A stretch of 48,464 nt of DNA from an uncultured Clostridia bacterium. GTDB lineage: Bacteria; Bacillota; Clostridia; Christensenellales; Aristaeellaceae. Within the stretch, counting starts at the first letter, position 1. Every line of letters begins with the position of its first letter. This document shows positions 7,707-16,302 of this stretch, in pieces. A program made the position numbers and the translations under genes. The stretch lies in the NCBI GenBank assembly GCA_934631985.1, contig CAKTYE010000012.1, forward strand, positions 1 through 48,464, read 5' to 3'. The notes under the pieces were generated by a model, which worked only from the letters and a program-made list of their open reading frames with translations, was not told the DNA's origin and made no database searches.

Positions 7707-8774
7707 ATGAAAAAGCATGGTTTAGGAAAGCGTATTGCGGCATGCGCAGCGGCGCTGATGCTGCTGAGTGTCGCGGCATCGGCGGAAACAACGCTGCATC
7801 TGACCTTTGTGGGGGACTGCACACTGGGCAGCGAGGAAGCTACCCGGGCGCAGGAAGGTTCCTTTGTCAGCACCATTGCGCGGGAGGGGTATGACTGGCC
7901 CTTCGCATACATGCAGGAGATTTTTCAAAAGGATGACTTGACCGTCGTCAATCTGGAAGGTGTGCTTTCTGATTCCAGCGCGGAGGAAAACAAGCAAAAG
8001 ACCTTTCGCTTTCGCGGTCCCATAGATTATGTGGAGATCCTTACCCGCAGCGGCATTGACGCGGTAAACCTCGCCAACAACCATACCCACGATTTTGGCG
8101 CGCAGGGCTATGCCGCCACGCAGGCCGCGCTGACCCAGGCAGGCGTGGGCTTCTTCGGCGGAGCAGAGCATTTCATTTTTGAAAAGAACGGCGTCAAAAT
8201 TGCTTTCTATGGCTTTGTGCCGTCTGATGTAACAGGAAACAAGCAGCAGATCGCCGAGGAACTTGCCCGCGTGAAGCGTGAGGAAAACGTCAGCGCCGTG
8301 GTTGTCACCTTTCATGCCGGATCGGAATACAGCACAGGCCGCATTGCACGGCAAGCAGAATATGCGCACTTTGCCATTGATGCAGGCGCTGATCTAGTCA
8401 TCATGCATCATCCGCATGTGCTGCAAGGCATGGAGGTCTATCAAAACCGCAGCATTTGCTACAGCCTGGGCAATTTTGCCTTTGGCGGCAATGCCCGGGT
8501 GCGCAGCATCGAAACCGTTGTGGTGGACGCGGCGCTGACCTTTGATGAGGACGGTACTTATCTCGGGCAGCAATTGACGCTGTACCCTGCAAATATGTCC
8601 GGCACTGCGCCCAGAAACAATTATCAGCCCGTGCTGGTCAGCGGCAAGCAGGCGCAGGCAGTCATGCGGGCGATCCAGCATGACACGCCTTATCGCCTGG
8701 AACCGTATACGGATGAAGCTGGGTGCGCTAAGCAGCTTTATTATCCCGCGGTGGGGGAGGCAGAGGCGCGGTAG
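7707..8774 (+). CDS. secreted CapA/PgsA-family metallophosphoesterase-like protein
   Basis: The 355-residue product has a signal peptide (about 1-26, ending ASA) and a CapA-type fold. It shows TFVGDCTLGS near the start, VVNLEGVLSD, VNLANNHTHDFG, VVVTFHAGSEY, IMHHPHVLQGME and YSLGNFAFGG, all signature metal-binding blocks of the family. CapA/PgsA proteins act in poly-gamma-glutamate or capsule metabolism, but many clostridial members have no capsule genes around them, as here. ATG 7707 has GGGAGGAAG upstream. It is the last gene of the 5174-8774 run and ends before a convergent terminator. Confidence 0.85.
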   Translation: MKKHGLGKRIAACAAALMLLSVAASAETTLHLTFVGDCTLGSEEATRAQEGSFVSTIAREGYDWPFAYMQEIFQKDDLTVVNLEGVLSDSSAEENKQKTFRFRGPIDYVEILTRSGIDAVNLANNHTHDFGAQGYAATQAALTQAGVGFFGGAEHFIFEKNGVKIAFYGFVPSDVTGNKQQIAEELARVKREENVSAVVVTFHAGSEYSTGRIARQAEYAHFAIDAGADLVIMHHPHVLQGMEVYQNRSICYSLGNFAFGGNARVRSIETVVVDAALTFDEDGTYLGQQLTLYPANMSGTAPRNNYQPVLVSGKQAQAVMRAIQHDTPYRLEPYTDEAGCAKQLYYPAVGEAEAR

Positions 8775-8840
8775 GAAGCAGCTACAAGGATGAAGCTGAT
8801 GAGGATACATAGGCTCAAACTGTCCTACCAAAAACAAAGA

Positions 8841-8874
8841 GGGGATGCAGCCCTATTCGCTGCGTCCCCTTTTT
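8841..8874. terminator. bidirectional terminator between convergent genes
   Basis: An 11-bp stem with one mismatch (8841-8851 with 8859-8869) is followed by TTTTT on the plus strand and by a T-rich stretch on the minus strand. It separates the capA-like gene from the opp operon end. Confidence 0.75.
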
Positions 8875-8880
8875 GCTTTC

Positions 8881-9486
8881 TCACGCCTTCAGTTCCGTTT
8901 CTGTATTCCACAGCAGCAGATTTTCCCGCTCGCTGACCTCGCCCATGGCATAGTCATGCTGCACCGTCTCGTTCAGTCGCTCCGGCGCGACCTCGCGATT
9001 CCAGCGGCGCGGCTCGTCCGCAATGACACGGGTCATGTCCTTTTCCCAGGTGTAGGGAATGGTGTTCTCATAGGGATCGAACAGCAGCACGCCGCGCTCG
9101 GTCAGGCCGGTCAGCAGCACATAATGTCCGCAGTTCTCAAGCCAGCAGCGCATCAGCGCCACGCCGCCCGTGGCAAGGCAGCGGTAGGTAGGGCTGTCCT
9201 TGGTGATGGCAGCCCCTTTCTCCTCCACAAACGCAGTGCGGATAGGAAAGCCGCAGTGCTTGCCGTAGTCGTTGAAAAACTCGCCCAGGAAGCGAATGCA
9301 GGCCTTCGAGGTTCCCCGGCAGCCCTTCTGCCCCTGCTCGTTGTAGGTGTCGTTTGTGTGCAGCCACACCGTGCGAACCAGCGCCGGAGGAATATTCTCC
9401 CGGTCAAACAGGAAGCGCAGGGCGTTGATGAGCGTCGTCGGCCCGCAATCGTACTCCGAGCTTTGCGTGATCAGAAAATTCTTCAT
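8881..9486 (-). CDS. C39-like papain-fold cysteine protease, cytosolic
   Basis: The 201-residue protein has the catalytic plan of C39-type peptidases: Cys14 in YDCGPTTLINAL, His121 in GHYVLLTG and Asp137 in FDPYE. The protein starts directly at the active-site Cys region, with no signal peptide and no ABC exporter domain, so it should act in the cytosol. ATG 9486 has a GGAGG site. It is the last gene of the peptide-transport operon, 21 nt after oppC, which suggests a role in processing imported peptides. Related C39-like proteins of this size have no assigned substrate, and an amide-bond-forming or acyl-transfer role cannot be excluded. Confidence 0.7.
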   Translation of the reverse strand: MKNFLITQSSEYDCGPTTLINALRFLFDRENIPPALVRTVWLHTNDTYNEQGQKGCRGTSKACIRFLGEFFNDYGKHCGFPIRTAFVEEKGAAITKDSPTYRCLATGGVALMRCWLENCGHYVLLTGLTERGVLLFDPYENTIPYTWEKDMTRVIADEPRRWNREVAPERLNETVQHDYAMGEVSERENLLLWNTETELKA

Positions 9487-9507
9487 CCGTATATCCTCCT
9501 ACAAGCA

Positions 9508-10362
9508 TTAGGAAAGCGAACCGCGTGGATCAAGCGCATCGCGCAGCGCGTCGCCCACAAAGTTGATGCACACCACCAGCAGAATAATCAGAATACCCGC
9601 CGGGAGCCACAGCCACGGCTTGCTGGTGAGGATCGTCAGGGACTGCGCACCGTTCAGAATGTTGCCCAGCGAGGCCGTGGGCGGCTGCACGCCCATGCCC
9701 AGAAAGCTCAGCGCCGCCTCATCCAGCATGGAAATGGCGAACACGCTCGTCGCGTAGACCAGCACAGGGGCCATGGTGTTGGGCAGAATCTCCGAAAACA
9801 GGATATACCGTCCCGACATGCCCGCGGTCACATCGCTCTTGCAGAAGTTCGTCTCTCGCAGGGAAAGCACGTTGCCGCGCACCAGACGCGCCACGCCGGG
9901 CCAGTCCACAAAGCCAAGGATCAGGATGATGCTCCACATGCCCGGCTCGAAAATGGACGCGGCGACCAGCACCAGCAGGATATACGGGAAGGACATCACC
10001 ATATCCGTGATGCTCATGATGACCTGATCCACCCAGCCGCCGAAGTAGCCGGAGATCAGGCCCAGCACCACGCCGATGGCGGTGGAGATCACCGTGGCCA
10101 GAAAGCCCACCAGCAACGAGACCCGCATGGCGTACAGCAAGCGGCTGTACATGTCCCGGCCGATTTGATCCGTACCCAGCAGATGCTTTGCATCCGGGGG
10201 TGCGGAGAAGCCGCCGCTCACCTTGTTGGGCTGATAGGGTGCGATGATCGGCGCAAAGATCGCCATGACCACCAGCACCGTGAGGATAAACAGGCTGACC
10301 ACCGCCAGCTTATGCCGACAGAACCGCTGCACCACCGGCGAAAGGGAAGGCTTATTCTTCAT
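9508..10362 (-). CDS. oppC: peptide ABC transporter permease OppC/DppC
   Basis: The 284-residue inner-membrane permease has about six transmembrane segments, the OppC N-terminal segment (HKLAVVSLFILTVLVV), the HLLGTDQIGRDMYSRLLYA block typical of OppC/DppC, and the coupling (EAA) loop MSGRYILFSEILPNTMAPVLVY. ATG 10362 is chosen because GGGAGGAACG precedes it; an upstream in-frame ATG at 10410 would run into oppB. The gap to oppB is 16 nt. Confidence 0.92.
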   Translation of the reverse strand: MKNKPSLSPVVQRFCRHKLAVVSLFILTVLVVMAIFAPIIAPYQPNKVSGGFSAPPDAKHLLGTDQIGRDMYSRLLYAMRVSLLVGFLATVISTAIGVVLGLISGYFGGWVDQVIMSITDMVMSFPYILLVLVAASIFEPGMWSIILILGFVDWPGVARLVRGNVLSLRETNFCKSDVTAGMSGRYILFSEILPNTMAPVLVYATSVFAISMLDEAALSFLGMGVQPPTASLGNILNGAQSLTILTSKPWLWLPAGILIILLVVCINFVGDALRDALDPRGSLS

Positions 10363-10378
10363 GCTCTCGTTCCTCCCC

Positions 10379-11323
10379 TCAATACTTAATGGTCGGATCG
10401 ACCAGCGCATACATCAGGTCGGTCAGCAGGTTTGTGGCCTGCACCACCACCGCTGACAGCAGGCATACGCCCATGATGACGGGATAGTCCCGCCCAGTGA
10501 TGGCGCTCATGGTGATCAGGCCCAGTCCGGGCCACGCAAAGATCTGCTCAATGATGACTGCGCCGCCGAACAGCGTCGGGATCTGCATGCCGATGACTGT
10601 CACAATGGGCAGCAGCGCGTTGCGCAGGGCGTGCTTGTTAATGACGCGGAAGCGTCCAATGCCCTTGGCCCGGGCCGTGCGCAGGTAATCCATTTCAAGA
10701 ATTTCCAGCACGGCGCTGCGGATATAGCGGATGTTGCTGCCTGCCACGGACACCGCCAGCACTGTGGCGGGCATGATCAGATGCCGTACCACGTCCCAGA
10801 AGTCGCCGCCCGTGCCTGCGGTGGACATGCCGCTGGAGGGCAGCCAGCCCAGGCGCACCGTAAACACATAGATCAGGATCAGCGCCAGAAAAAAGCTGGG
10901 GATGCTGCTGCCCAGGAACGAAGCTGTCACCACGGCAAAGTCCCGCTTCTGATAGCGATGCACCGCGCTGTAAATGCCTGAAGGAACGGCGATCAGCAGT
11001 CCCAGCAGCAGGGACACGCCCATCAGCAGCAGCGTCGGCCCAATGTGAGAGCCGATGATGTCCGCCACGGGCTGATAGCTTTTGTAGGAAAAGCCCAGGT
11101 CGCCCTGTACCACCTGGCCCAGCCAGCGTACATACTGCACCAGCATGGGCTGATCCAGCCCCAATTGCTGCGCTTTGAAGGCCACGGCCTCCTGAGTGGC
11201 GCGGGGGCTGATCATCATATCCATGGGGTTGCCCGCCATGCACATGATGGCGTAGTCGATCAGCGTAATGCCCAGCAGCACCGGCAAGGCCAGCAAAATC
11301 TTTTTCAATGCGTATTTCCACAT
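10379..11323 (-). CDS. oppB: peptide ABC transporter permease OppB/DppB
   Basis: The 314-residue permease begins with the classic OppB N-terminus, LPVLLGITLIDYAIM, and has the LGLDQPMLVQYVRWLGQVVQGDLG block. The EAA loop reads RVINKHALRNALLPIVTVIG. The C-terminal half (GAVIIEQIFAWPGLG) is also typical. It pairs with OppC to form the translocation pore. It lies 21 nt after oppF in the operon. Confidence 0.93.
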   Translation of the reverse strand: MWKYALKKILLALPVLLGITLIDYAIMCMAGNPMDMMISPRATQEAVAFKAQQLGLDQPMLVQYVRWLGQVVQGDLGFSYKSYQPVADIIGSHIGPTLLLMGVSLLLGLLIAVPSGIYSAVHRYQKRDFAVVTASFLGSSIPSFFLALILIYVFTVRLGWLPSSGMSTAGTGGDFWDVVRHLIMPATVLAVSVAGSNIRYIRSAVLEILEMDYLRTARAKGIGRFRVINKHALRNALLPIVTVIGMQIPTLFGGAVIIEQIFAWPGLGLITMSAITGRDYPVIMGVCLLSAVVVQATNLLTDLMYALVDPTIKY

Positions 11324-11344
11324 GCTTGCTTCCTCCTCACCGCA

Positions 11345-12334
11345 TCAGGGTTGCTCGCTGAGCAGACAGGCTACGCAGCGGGAGGGATCGTTCCGCAGGG
11401 GCTTCAGGACAGGGCGCTGCTCCAGGCAATCCAGCTTGGCCTTGGGGCAGCGGGCGGCAAAGGGGCAGCCCTTCTGCTGCTCGCCCAGGCTGCCGATCTC
11501 CCCGGTCAGCGTAATGCGGGGACGGTTGCGCAGGGCGTAATCTGCCACGGGAGCCGCGTCGATCAGCGCCTGGGTGTAGGGATGCACAGGCTGCGCAAAC
11601 AACTGCTCTGCGTCCCCGGTCTCTACCAGCCGCCCCATGTACATCACGCCGATGCGGTGACTGATGTAGCGCACCGCGCCCAATCCGTGGCCGATGAACA
11701 GATAGCTCAGTCCCAGCGCTGCCTGCAGATCCTTGAGCAGATTCAAAATCTGCGCCTGCACAGAAACGTCCAGCGCGCTGACCGGCTCGTCCAGCACCAG
11801 CAGTGCAGGGTTCAGGGACAGGGCGCGGGCAATGCACACCCGTTGACGCTGCCCGCCGGACAGCTCATGGGGATAGCGTGCCGCCATTTCCGCCGTCAAG
11901 CCCACCTGGGCCAGCAGCTCCGTCACGCGCTCCTCTGCGGCCTTGCCTGTGACAATGCCGTGGTAGACCATCGGCTCGCGCAGGATCTCCGCAATGCGCT
12001 TGCGTGGATTCAGGCTGGAGCCGCTGTCCTGAAACACCATCTGCATTTTCGTGCGCAGGGGACGGCGCTGGCGCTCGGATAGCTGATCCAGCCGCTGACC
12101 TGCCAGCGTGATCGCGCCTGCGTCGGGCTTTTCCAACCCCATCAGCAGCTTGGCGACCGTCGACTTGCCGCAGCCAGATTCGCCCACCAGTCCGAAGGTC
12201 TCGCCGGGAGCAATGGCAAAGCTCACGTTCTCCACTGCCACCAGCCTTTGATGATGAAACAGGCGGTTCTCTCCTTCAGCACGAAAGGACTTGCGCAGCC
12301 CTTCCACCGCCAGGAGCGGCTGTGTCTCACGCAT
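11345..12334 (-). CDS. oppF: peptide ABC transporter ATPase OppF
   Basis: The 329-residue ATPase has Walker A GESGCGKST, the Q-loop FQDSGSSLNPR, signature LSGGQRQRV, Walker B LLVLDEPVSALD and a C-terminal oligopeptide-transporter domain with CPFAARCP. The switch-loop region reads FIGHGLGAV where most OppF have SHDL; the His itself is kept. The start overlaps the end of oppD by 8 nt, so translation is coupled. Confidence 0.9.
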   Translation of the reverse strand: MRETQPLLAVEGLRKSFRAEGENRLFHHQRLVAVENVSFAIAPGETFGLVGESGCGKSTVAKLLMGLEKPDAGAITLAGQRLDQLSERQRRPLRTKMQMVFQDSGSSLNPRKRIAEILREPMVYHGIVTGKAAEERVTELLAQVGLTAEMAARYPHELSGGQRQRVCIARALSLNPALLVLDEPVSALDVSVQAQILNLLKDLQAALGLSYLFIGHGLGAVRYISHRIGVMYMGRLVETGDAEQLFAQPVHPYTQALIDAAPVADYALRNRPRITLTGEIGSLGEQQKGCPFAARCPKAKLDCLEQRPVLKPLRNDPSRCVACLLSEQP

Positions 12335-13328
12335 ATTTCGTCACCTGCTCTTTCTCCGCCTGGCAGCAGCGCACGGTATGCCCCGGCGCCAGCATCGCCA
12401 CATCGTTGCCTTTGGCGCATGCTGCGCCGTAGGGGCAGCGGGGGGCAAAGCGACAGCCTGTCATGGCAGGATAGTCCTCCGGCACAGTACCGGGGATCGC
12501 ATACAGGCGGCGATCCTTTGCATCATGCAGGCCGGGAACCGCCCGCATCAGCGCCTGCGTGTAGGGATGTCCGGGCGTGGTCAGCACCTGCTCCGTGGTG
12601 CCTTCCTCCACGCATTGCCCTGCGTACATCACCACCACACGATCCGCCATTTCCGTGACCAGACCAATGTCGTGGGTGATGAGCAGAATCGCCATGCCGT
12701 ATTCGTCTCGAAGCTGCTTGAGCAGCTGCATGATCTGAAGCTGAATGGTCACATCCAGCGCAGTGGTCGGTTCGTCCGCAATGAGCAGCTGCGGCTCGCA
12801 GGTCAGGGCCATGGCGATCATCACCCGCTGACGCATGCCGCCGGACAGCATGTGCGGATACTTGCGCATGACCTCCTCTGCGTGGGGGATGCCCGTTTTC
12901 TTCAGCAACTCCACTGCGCGGCTCCAGGCCTCCTGTCGCCCCATGTGCCGATGTCGGCGTAGCGGCTCCATCAGCTGATTGCCTACGGTAAACACCGGGT
13001 TCAGGCTGTACATGATGTCCTGAAAGATCATGGCGATCCTGCTGCCGCGAACCTGATCCAGCTCTTTCTCCGTCATGGACAGCAGATTTTTGCCCTCAAA
13101 CAGGGCTTCCCCGCCTGTCACATGTCCCTGCCGACCCAGCAGGCCCAGCAAAGAAAGCGCCGTGATACTTTTACCGCATCCGGATTCTCCCACAATGCTG
13201 ACGATCTCGCCGGGGCGCACCTGAAAATGCACATTCTCCGCCCGAAGGGTCTGCTTCTTTCCCCGGACAAAGGCGATGTTCAGGCCGCGCACCTCCAGCA
13301 AAGGCTTCGCCGCTGCCGCTTGCTCCAT
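12327..13328 (-). CDS. oppD: peptide ABC transporter ATPase OppD
   Basis: The 333-residue ATPase has Walker A GESGCGKSI, signature LSGGMRQRV, Walker B LLIADEPTTALD, an intact ITHDIGL switch, and the C-terminal domain with CRFAPRCPYGAAC. It works with OppF to power uptake. It lies 75 nt after oppA, and that gap holds a strong hairpin. Confidence 0.92.
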   Translation of the reverse strand: MEQAAAAKPLLEVRGLNIAFVRGKKQTLRAENVHFQVRPGEIVSIVGESGCGKSITALSLLGLLGRQGHVTGGEALFEGKNLLSMTEKELDQVRGSRIAMIFQDIMYSLNPVFTVGNQLMEPLRRHRHMGRQEAWSRAVELLKKTGIPHAEEVMRKYPHMLSGGMRQRVMIAMALTCEPQLLIADEPTTALDVTIQLQIMQLLKQLRDEYGMAILLITHDIGLVTEMADRVVVMYAGQCVEEGTTEQVLTTPGHPYTQALMRAVPGLHDAKDRRLYAIPGTVPEDYPAMTGCRFAPRCPYGAACAKGNDVAMLAPGHTVRCCQAEKEQVTKYA

Positions 13329-13348
13329 TGCTTCTTCTCCATTTCCAG

Positions 13349-13390
13349 GACAGCAGCAGTCAAGGAGAAGGCTCCCTGACTGCTGCTGTC
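13349..13390 (-). promoter_or_regulatory. intercistronic hairpin between oppA and oppD
   Basis: A perfect 14-bp stem (13349-13362 with 13377-13390) carries an inner GGAG/CTCC extension. No T run of terminator quality follows on the minus strand. Hairpins after binding-protein genes commonly stabilise the upstream mRNA, giving more binding protein than transporter; here that is inference. Confidence 0.6.
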
Positions 13391-13403
13391 GTGTTTGCTT
13401 TTG

Positions 13404-15002
13404 TTACTCTGCGATGTCCCACTCGTGGACGTTGATGAAGGTGCCGAAAACATCAGGCTCCGCACCCACCAGGTGGTTGCTCACCGCGCCCATGGTGCTG
13501 ATGACGTAGGCGGAGATCATCGCCACATCGCTCTGCATGTGCTGATCCACGGTCAGGTACTTCGCGCGGATCGCGTCCACATCGGTCAGAGTCTGGCTTT
13601 CGCTCAGGGCAGCGTTCACCTCATCGTTGCTGTAGCGCGTCCAGCCGTCGGCGGACAGCAGCCAGCTCACATCGGTGTAGGGATCCACAGGGGCATAGGT
13701 GTACTGGACGCTCATCACATCAAACTCGCCGTTGTTGGCAACGTCCATCAGGGTGCTGAGATCCACGGTTTTAATGTCAATGTTCAGGCCAAGCTCCTGC
13801 ATCTGGGCGGCAATGAAGCTCACCGCCTGTACGAAGGTCGCGTCGCCGCTGTTGCAGTACCAGGTCAGCTGATTGCTTGCGCCGTCCGTCACTGCGTCCT
13901 TGATGAGCTGCGCGGCCTTGTCGGGATCGTAAGCCGTCACGCCCAGGCTTGCATCATAGTAGGGGCTGGCGCTGCACAGGAAGCCGTCCACCAGCTCGCC
14001 GTTGTCATGCACCAGGCCGGTCAGGATGGTCTGACGGTCAATGCCGTACAGCAGCGCCTGACGGATGCGCACATCGGTGACGCGCGCCACATTGAAGAAA
14101 ATGGACTGGTTGGTCACAGGCGTACCCATGACGGTGGTCACATTGGACAGTGCGCGAACGCTGTCATAGTCCTCCAGCAGAATGTCGCCCATGGTCTGCT
14201 GGATCAGGTCGATCTCGCCCGCCTGCAAGCCGGTCAGCAGCTGCGCGGATTCCAGCACGTTGATGTTCAGGTACTTGATCTTCGCCTCACCCATCCAGTA
14301 ATCGGGGTTGGACTCATAATGCACATAATGGTTCAGGTCGAAGTCCTTGACATAGTAGGGGCCGCTGATAACGTCCGCATGGTCGAACCAGTCATAGGTC
14401 AGCAGCTGATCCTTCGCCACGCTGCCCAGGATATGCTCCGGCAGGGTCAGCACATAGCGGCCGTAGTTGTTCTCGAAGGTATACAGCGCGATGGGCCACT
14501 TGGTGGTGACGGTCAGGGTCTTATTGTCCACGACCTGCACACCGCTGATCTCCGTTGCGCCGCTTTCCACCATGCCCGCGTCATCTGTACCCGCGATGGC
14601 GTACATCGCCATGCCGGAGTTGAAGCTCTCGGGGCTTGCCAGGCACAGGAAGGTGAAGGCCACGTCCTTCGCCGTAACGGGGGTGCCGTCCGACCAGGTT
14701 GCCGCCTTCTGCAGCTTGATGGTGAAGGTAAGGTTATCCTCGGTGGTGATGGATTCCGCCAGCTGCGGCACAAATTCCAGATCCTTGTTCAGCTCCACCA
14801 GGGGCAGAAAGCGCAGGGAGTTCGCATACTTCACGACCTCGGTTGCGCCCATGAGCAGGGGATTCAGGGTGCCGATGGTACCCGTCACGGCAATGTTGAC
14901 CGTCTTGCTGTTCTCCTCCGCAGCCGCGCCGCCCACCAGGCCAAGGCTCAGGGCCAGCGTCAGCACCAGCGCAAGCACGCGCTTTGCGATACCATGCTTC
15001 AT
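13404..15002 (-). CDS. oppA: peptide ABC transporter substrate-binding protein (family 5)
   Basis: The 532-residue SBP_bac_5 protein is exported and delivers peptides to OppBCDF. Family blocks include TIKLQKAATWSDGTPVTAKD and VRIRQALLYGIDRQTI. The signal peptide (about 1-29) ends GGAAAEEN, a signal peptidase I pattern with no Cys. The usual lipobox that anchors such proteins in Gram-positive bacteria is therefore missing. ATG 15002 has AAGGAGG 9 nt upstream; a longer in-frame reading up to 15269 overlaps the M20 gene and is rejected. It starts 14 nt after the M20 stop. Confidence 0.9.
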   Translation of the reverse strand: MKHGIAKRVLALVLTLALSLGLVGGAAAEENSKTVNIAVTGTIGTLNPLLMGATEVVKYANSLRFLPLVELNKDLEFVPQLAESITTEDNLTFTIKLQKAATWSDGTPVTAKDVAFTFLCLASPESFNSGMAMYAIAGTDDAGMVESGATEISGVQVVDNKTLTVTTKWPIALYTFENNYGRYVLTLPEHILGSVAKDQLLTYDWFDHADVISGPYYVKDFDLNHYVHYESNPDYWMGEAKIKYLNINVLESAQLLTGLQAGEIDLIQQTMGDILLEDYDSVRALSNVTTVMGTPVTNQSIFFNVARVTDVRIRQALLYGIDRQTILTGLVHDNGELVDGFLCSASPYYDASLGVTAYDPDKAAQLIKDAVTDGASNQLTWYCNSGDATFVQAVSFIAAQMQELGLNIDIKTVDLSTLMDVANNGEFDVMSVQYTYAPVDPYTDVSWLLSADGWTRYSNDEVNAALSESQTLTDVDAIRAKYLTVDQHMQSDVAMISAYVISTMGAVSNHLVGAEPDVFGTFINVHEWDIAE

Positions 15003-15016
15003 TATAATTTTCCTCC

Positions 15017-16132
15017 TTATTGCTTTTCGTTCAGCTCTTGCAGGCAGTCTGCCGCAAGGCTTGCAAAATAGTCTGCCGCAGGCTCCAACGCGGCGGGGTC
15101 TACCGTGAATTTTGGGTGGTGTCCGGGATATGTGCCGCCGGTACCCACCCGAATAAAGATGCCTGGCGCATGCTGCAAATACCAGCTGAAATCCTCGCCG
15201 CCCATGGTATCCTCCTGGCGATCCACTCGGAAGCCCATGCGCAGCGCTGTTTTCCGTGCCAGGGCGCACAGGTCTGCGTCGTTGACCACGGCAGGCGGCC
15301 CCGGCATCCAGCTTGCTTCTGCCGTCATGTCATAGGCTGCGGCGACCTCTGCCGCCATGCGCTGCAAGCCTGCTGCAAGCTGCTTGCGCGCCGTCTCCGA
15401 CAGGGTACGAACCGTTCCCTCCAGAAACGCCGTTTCCGGCAGCACGTTCCAGGTATTGCCTGCGCTGACGTGGGTCACGCTCAGTACGGTGGGATCAAAT
15501 GGGTCTATCGTGCGGCTGACAAGGCTTTGCAGGCTTTGGATCAGCGCCGCCTGCGCCACGATCACGTCCGTGCCCTTCTGGGGCTGCGCCGCGTGTGCGC
15601 CTTTACCCCGCAGGGTCACGCTGAAGCGATCCACCGCCGCCATGACCGGGCCTTCCTTAATGCCCAGTGTTCCCGCCGGGAAGCCGGGATAGGAGTGGAT
15701 CGCCAGGTAGCGCTGCACATCGTCCAGCACTCCGGCGGCCAGCACCTTTTCCGCCCCGGCGGCGATCTCCTCTGCCGGTTGGAAAATGATCTTCACCGTG
15801 CCGGGAAGCTGCTTACGCATTTTCTGCAAGCGCAGGGCTGCGCCCAGCATGACCGTTGTGTGGAAATCATGTCCGCAGGCGTGCATTTTCCCCGGACATC
15901 GGGATGCGTAGGGCAGACCGCTCTCCTCCTGGATGGGCAGTGCGTCCATATCGCACCGCAGGGCGATGGTCTTTCCCGGCTTCTCGCCGCGAATACAGGC
16001 CAGCACGCCCGTTTCAAGGCCCTGCAGAGGCATCAGCTCCACGCCCGCCGCCGTCAGCTCCCGCTGCAAAAGCGCCGTGGTCGCTTTTTCCTCAAAGGCC
16101 AGCTCCGGCTGCTGGTGCAATGCTTCCAGCAC
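15017..16132 (-). CDS. M20 family amidohydrolase (hippurate hydrolase/IAA-amino acid hydrolase type)
   Basis: A cytosolic di-metal amidohydrolase, 371 residues as called. Metal-site blocks are ALRCDMDALP, KMHACGHDFHTTVMLG, FQPAEEIAAGAEKVL and the C-terminal GGEDFSWYL. It would cleave N-acyl amino acids or small peptides brought in by the Opp system encoded just downstream. The only usable in-frame start is GTG 16132, which gives an N-terminus slightly short for the family. The frame stays open upstream for 13 codons with family-like sequence (EERKERLRS) but no ATG, GTG or TTG, and another frame carries REALEQRQ. A small frameshift or an unusual start is possible. Confidence 0.82.
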   Translation of the reverse strand: MLEALHQQPELAFEEKATTALLQRELTAAGVELMPLQGLETGVLACIRGEKPGKTIALRCDMDALPIQEESGLPYASRCPGKMHACGHDFHTTVMLGAALRLQKMRKQLPGTVKIIFQPAEEIAAGAEKVLAAGVLDDVQRYLAIHSYPGFPAGTLGIKEGPVMAAVDRFSVTLRGKGAHAAQPQKGTDVIVAQAALIQSLQSLVSRTIDPFDPTVLSVTHVSAGNTWNVLPETAFLEGTVRTLSETARKQLAAGLQRMAAEVAAAYDMTAEASWMPGPPAVVNDADLCALARKTALRMGFRVDRQEDTMGGEDFSWYLQHAPGIFIRVGTGGTYPGHHPKFTVDPAALEPAADYFASLAADCLQELNEKQ

Positions 16133-16302
16133 GCTGCGCAGCCGTTCCTTTCGTTCCTCTGACGTTGTTCAAGCGCCTCCCGCCTTCGCATAAAAAAGCA
16201 GCCCAAAGTCTGGCACGTCTCCGTTTTCGGGGACGAATCGCCTATGACTCTGCGCCGCTTCGAATGCGTTTTTCCCTTGGCCTGCCGCTGGCATGCCATG
16301 TG

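Noticed and set aside
8845..10389. A 514-codon plus-strand frame across the C39-like and oppC genes
   Set aside because: It is a His/Gln/Ala-rich shadow of two well-supported minus-strand genes.
13395..15071. A 558-codon plus-strand frame opposite oppA
   Set aside because: It is antisense to a clear substrate-binding protein and carries no motif.
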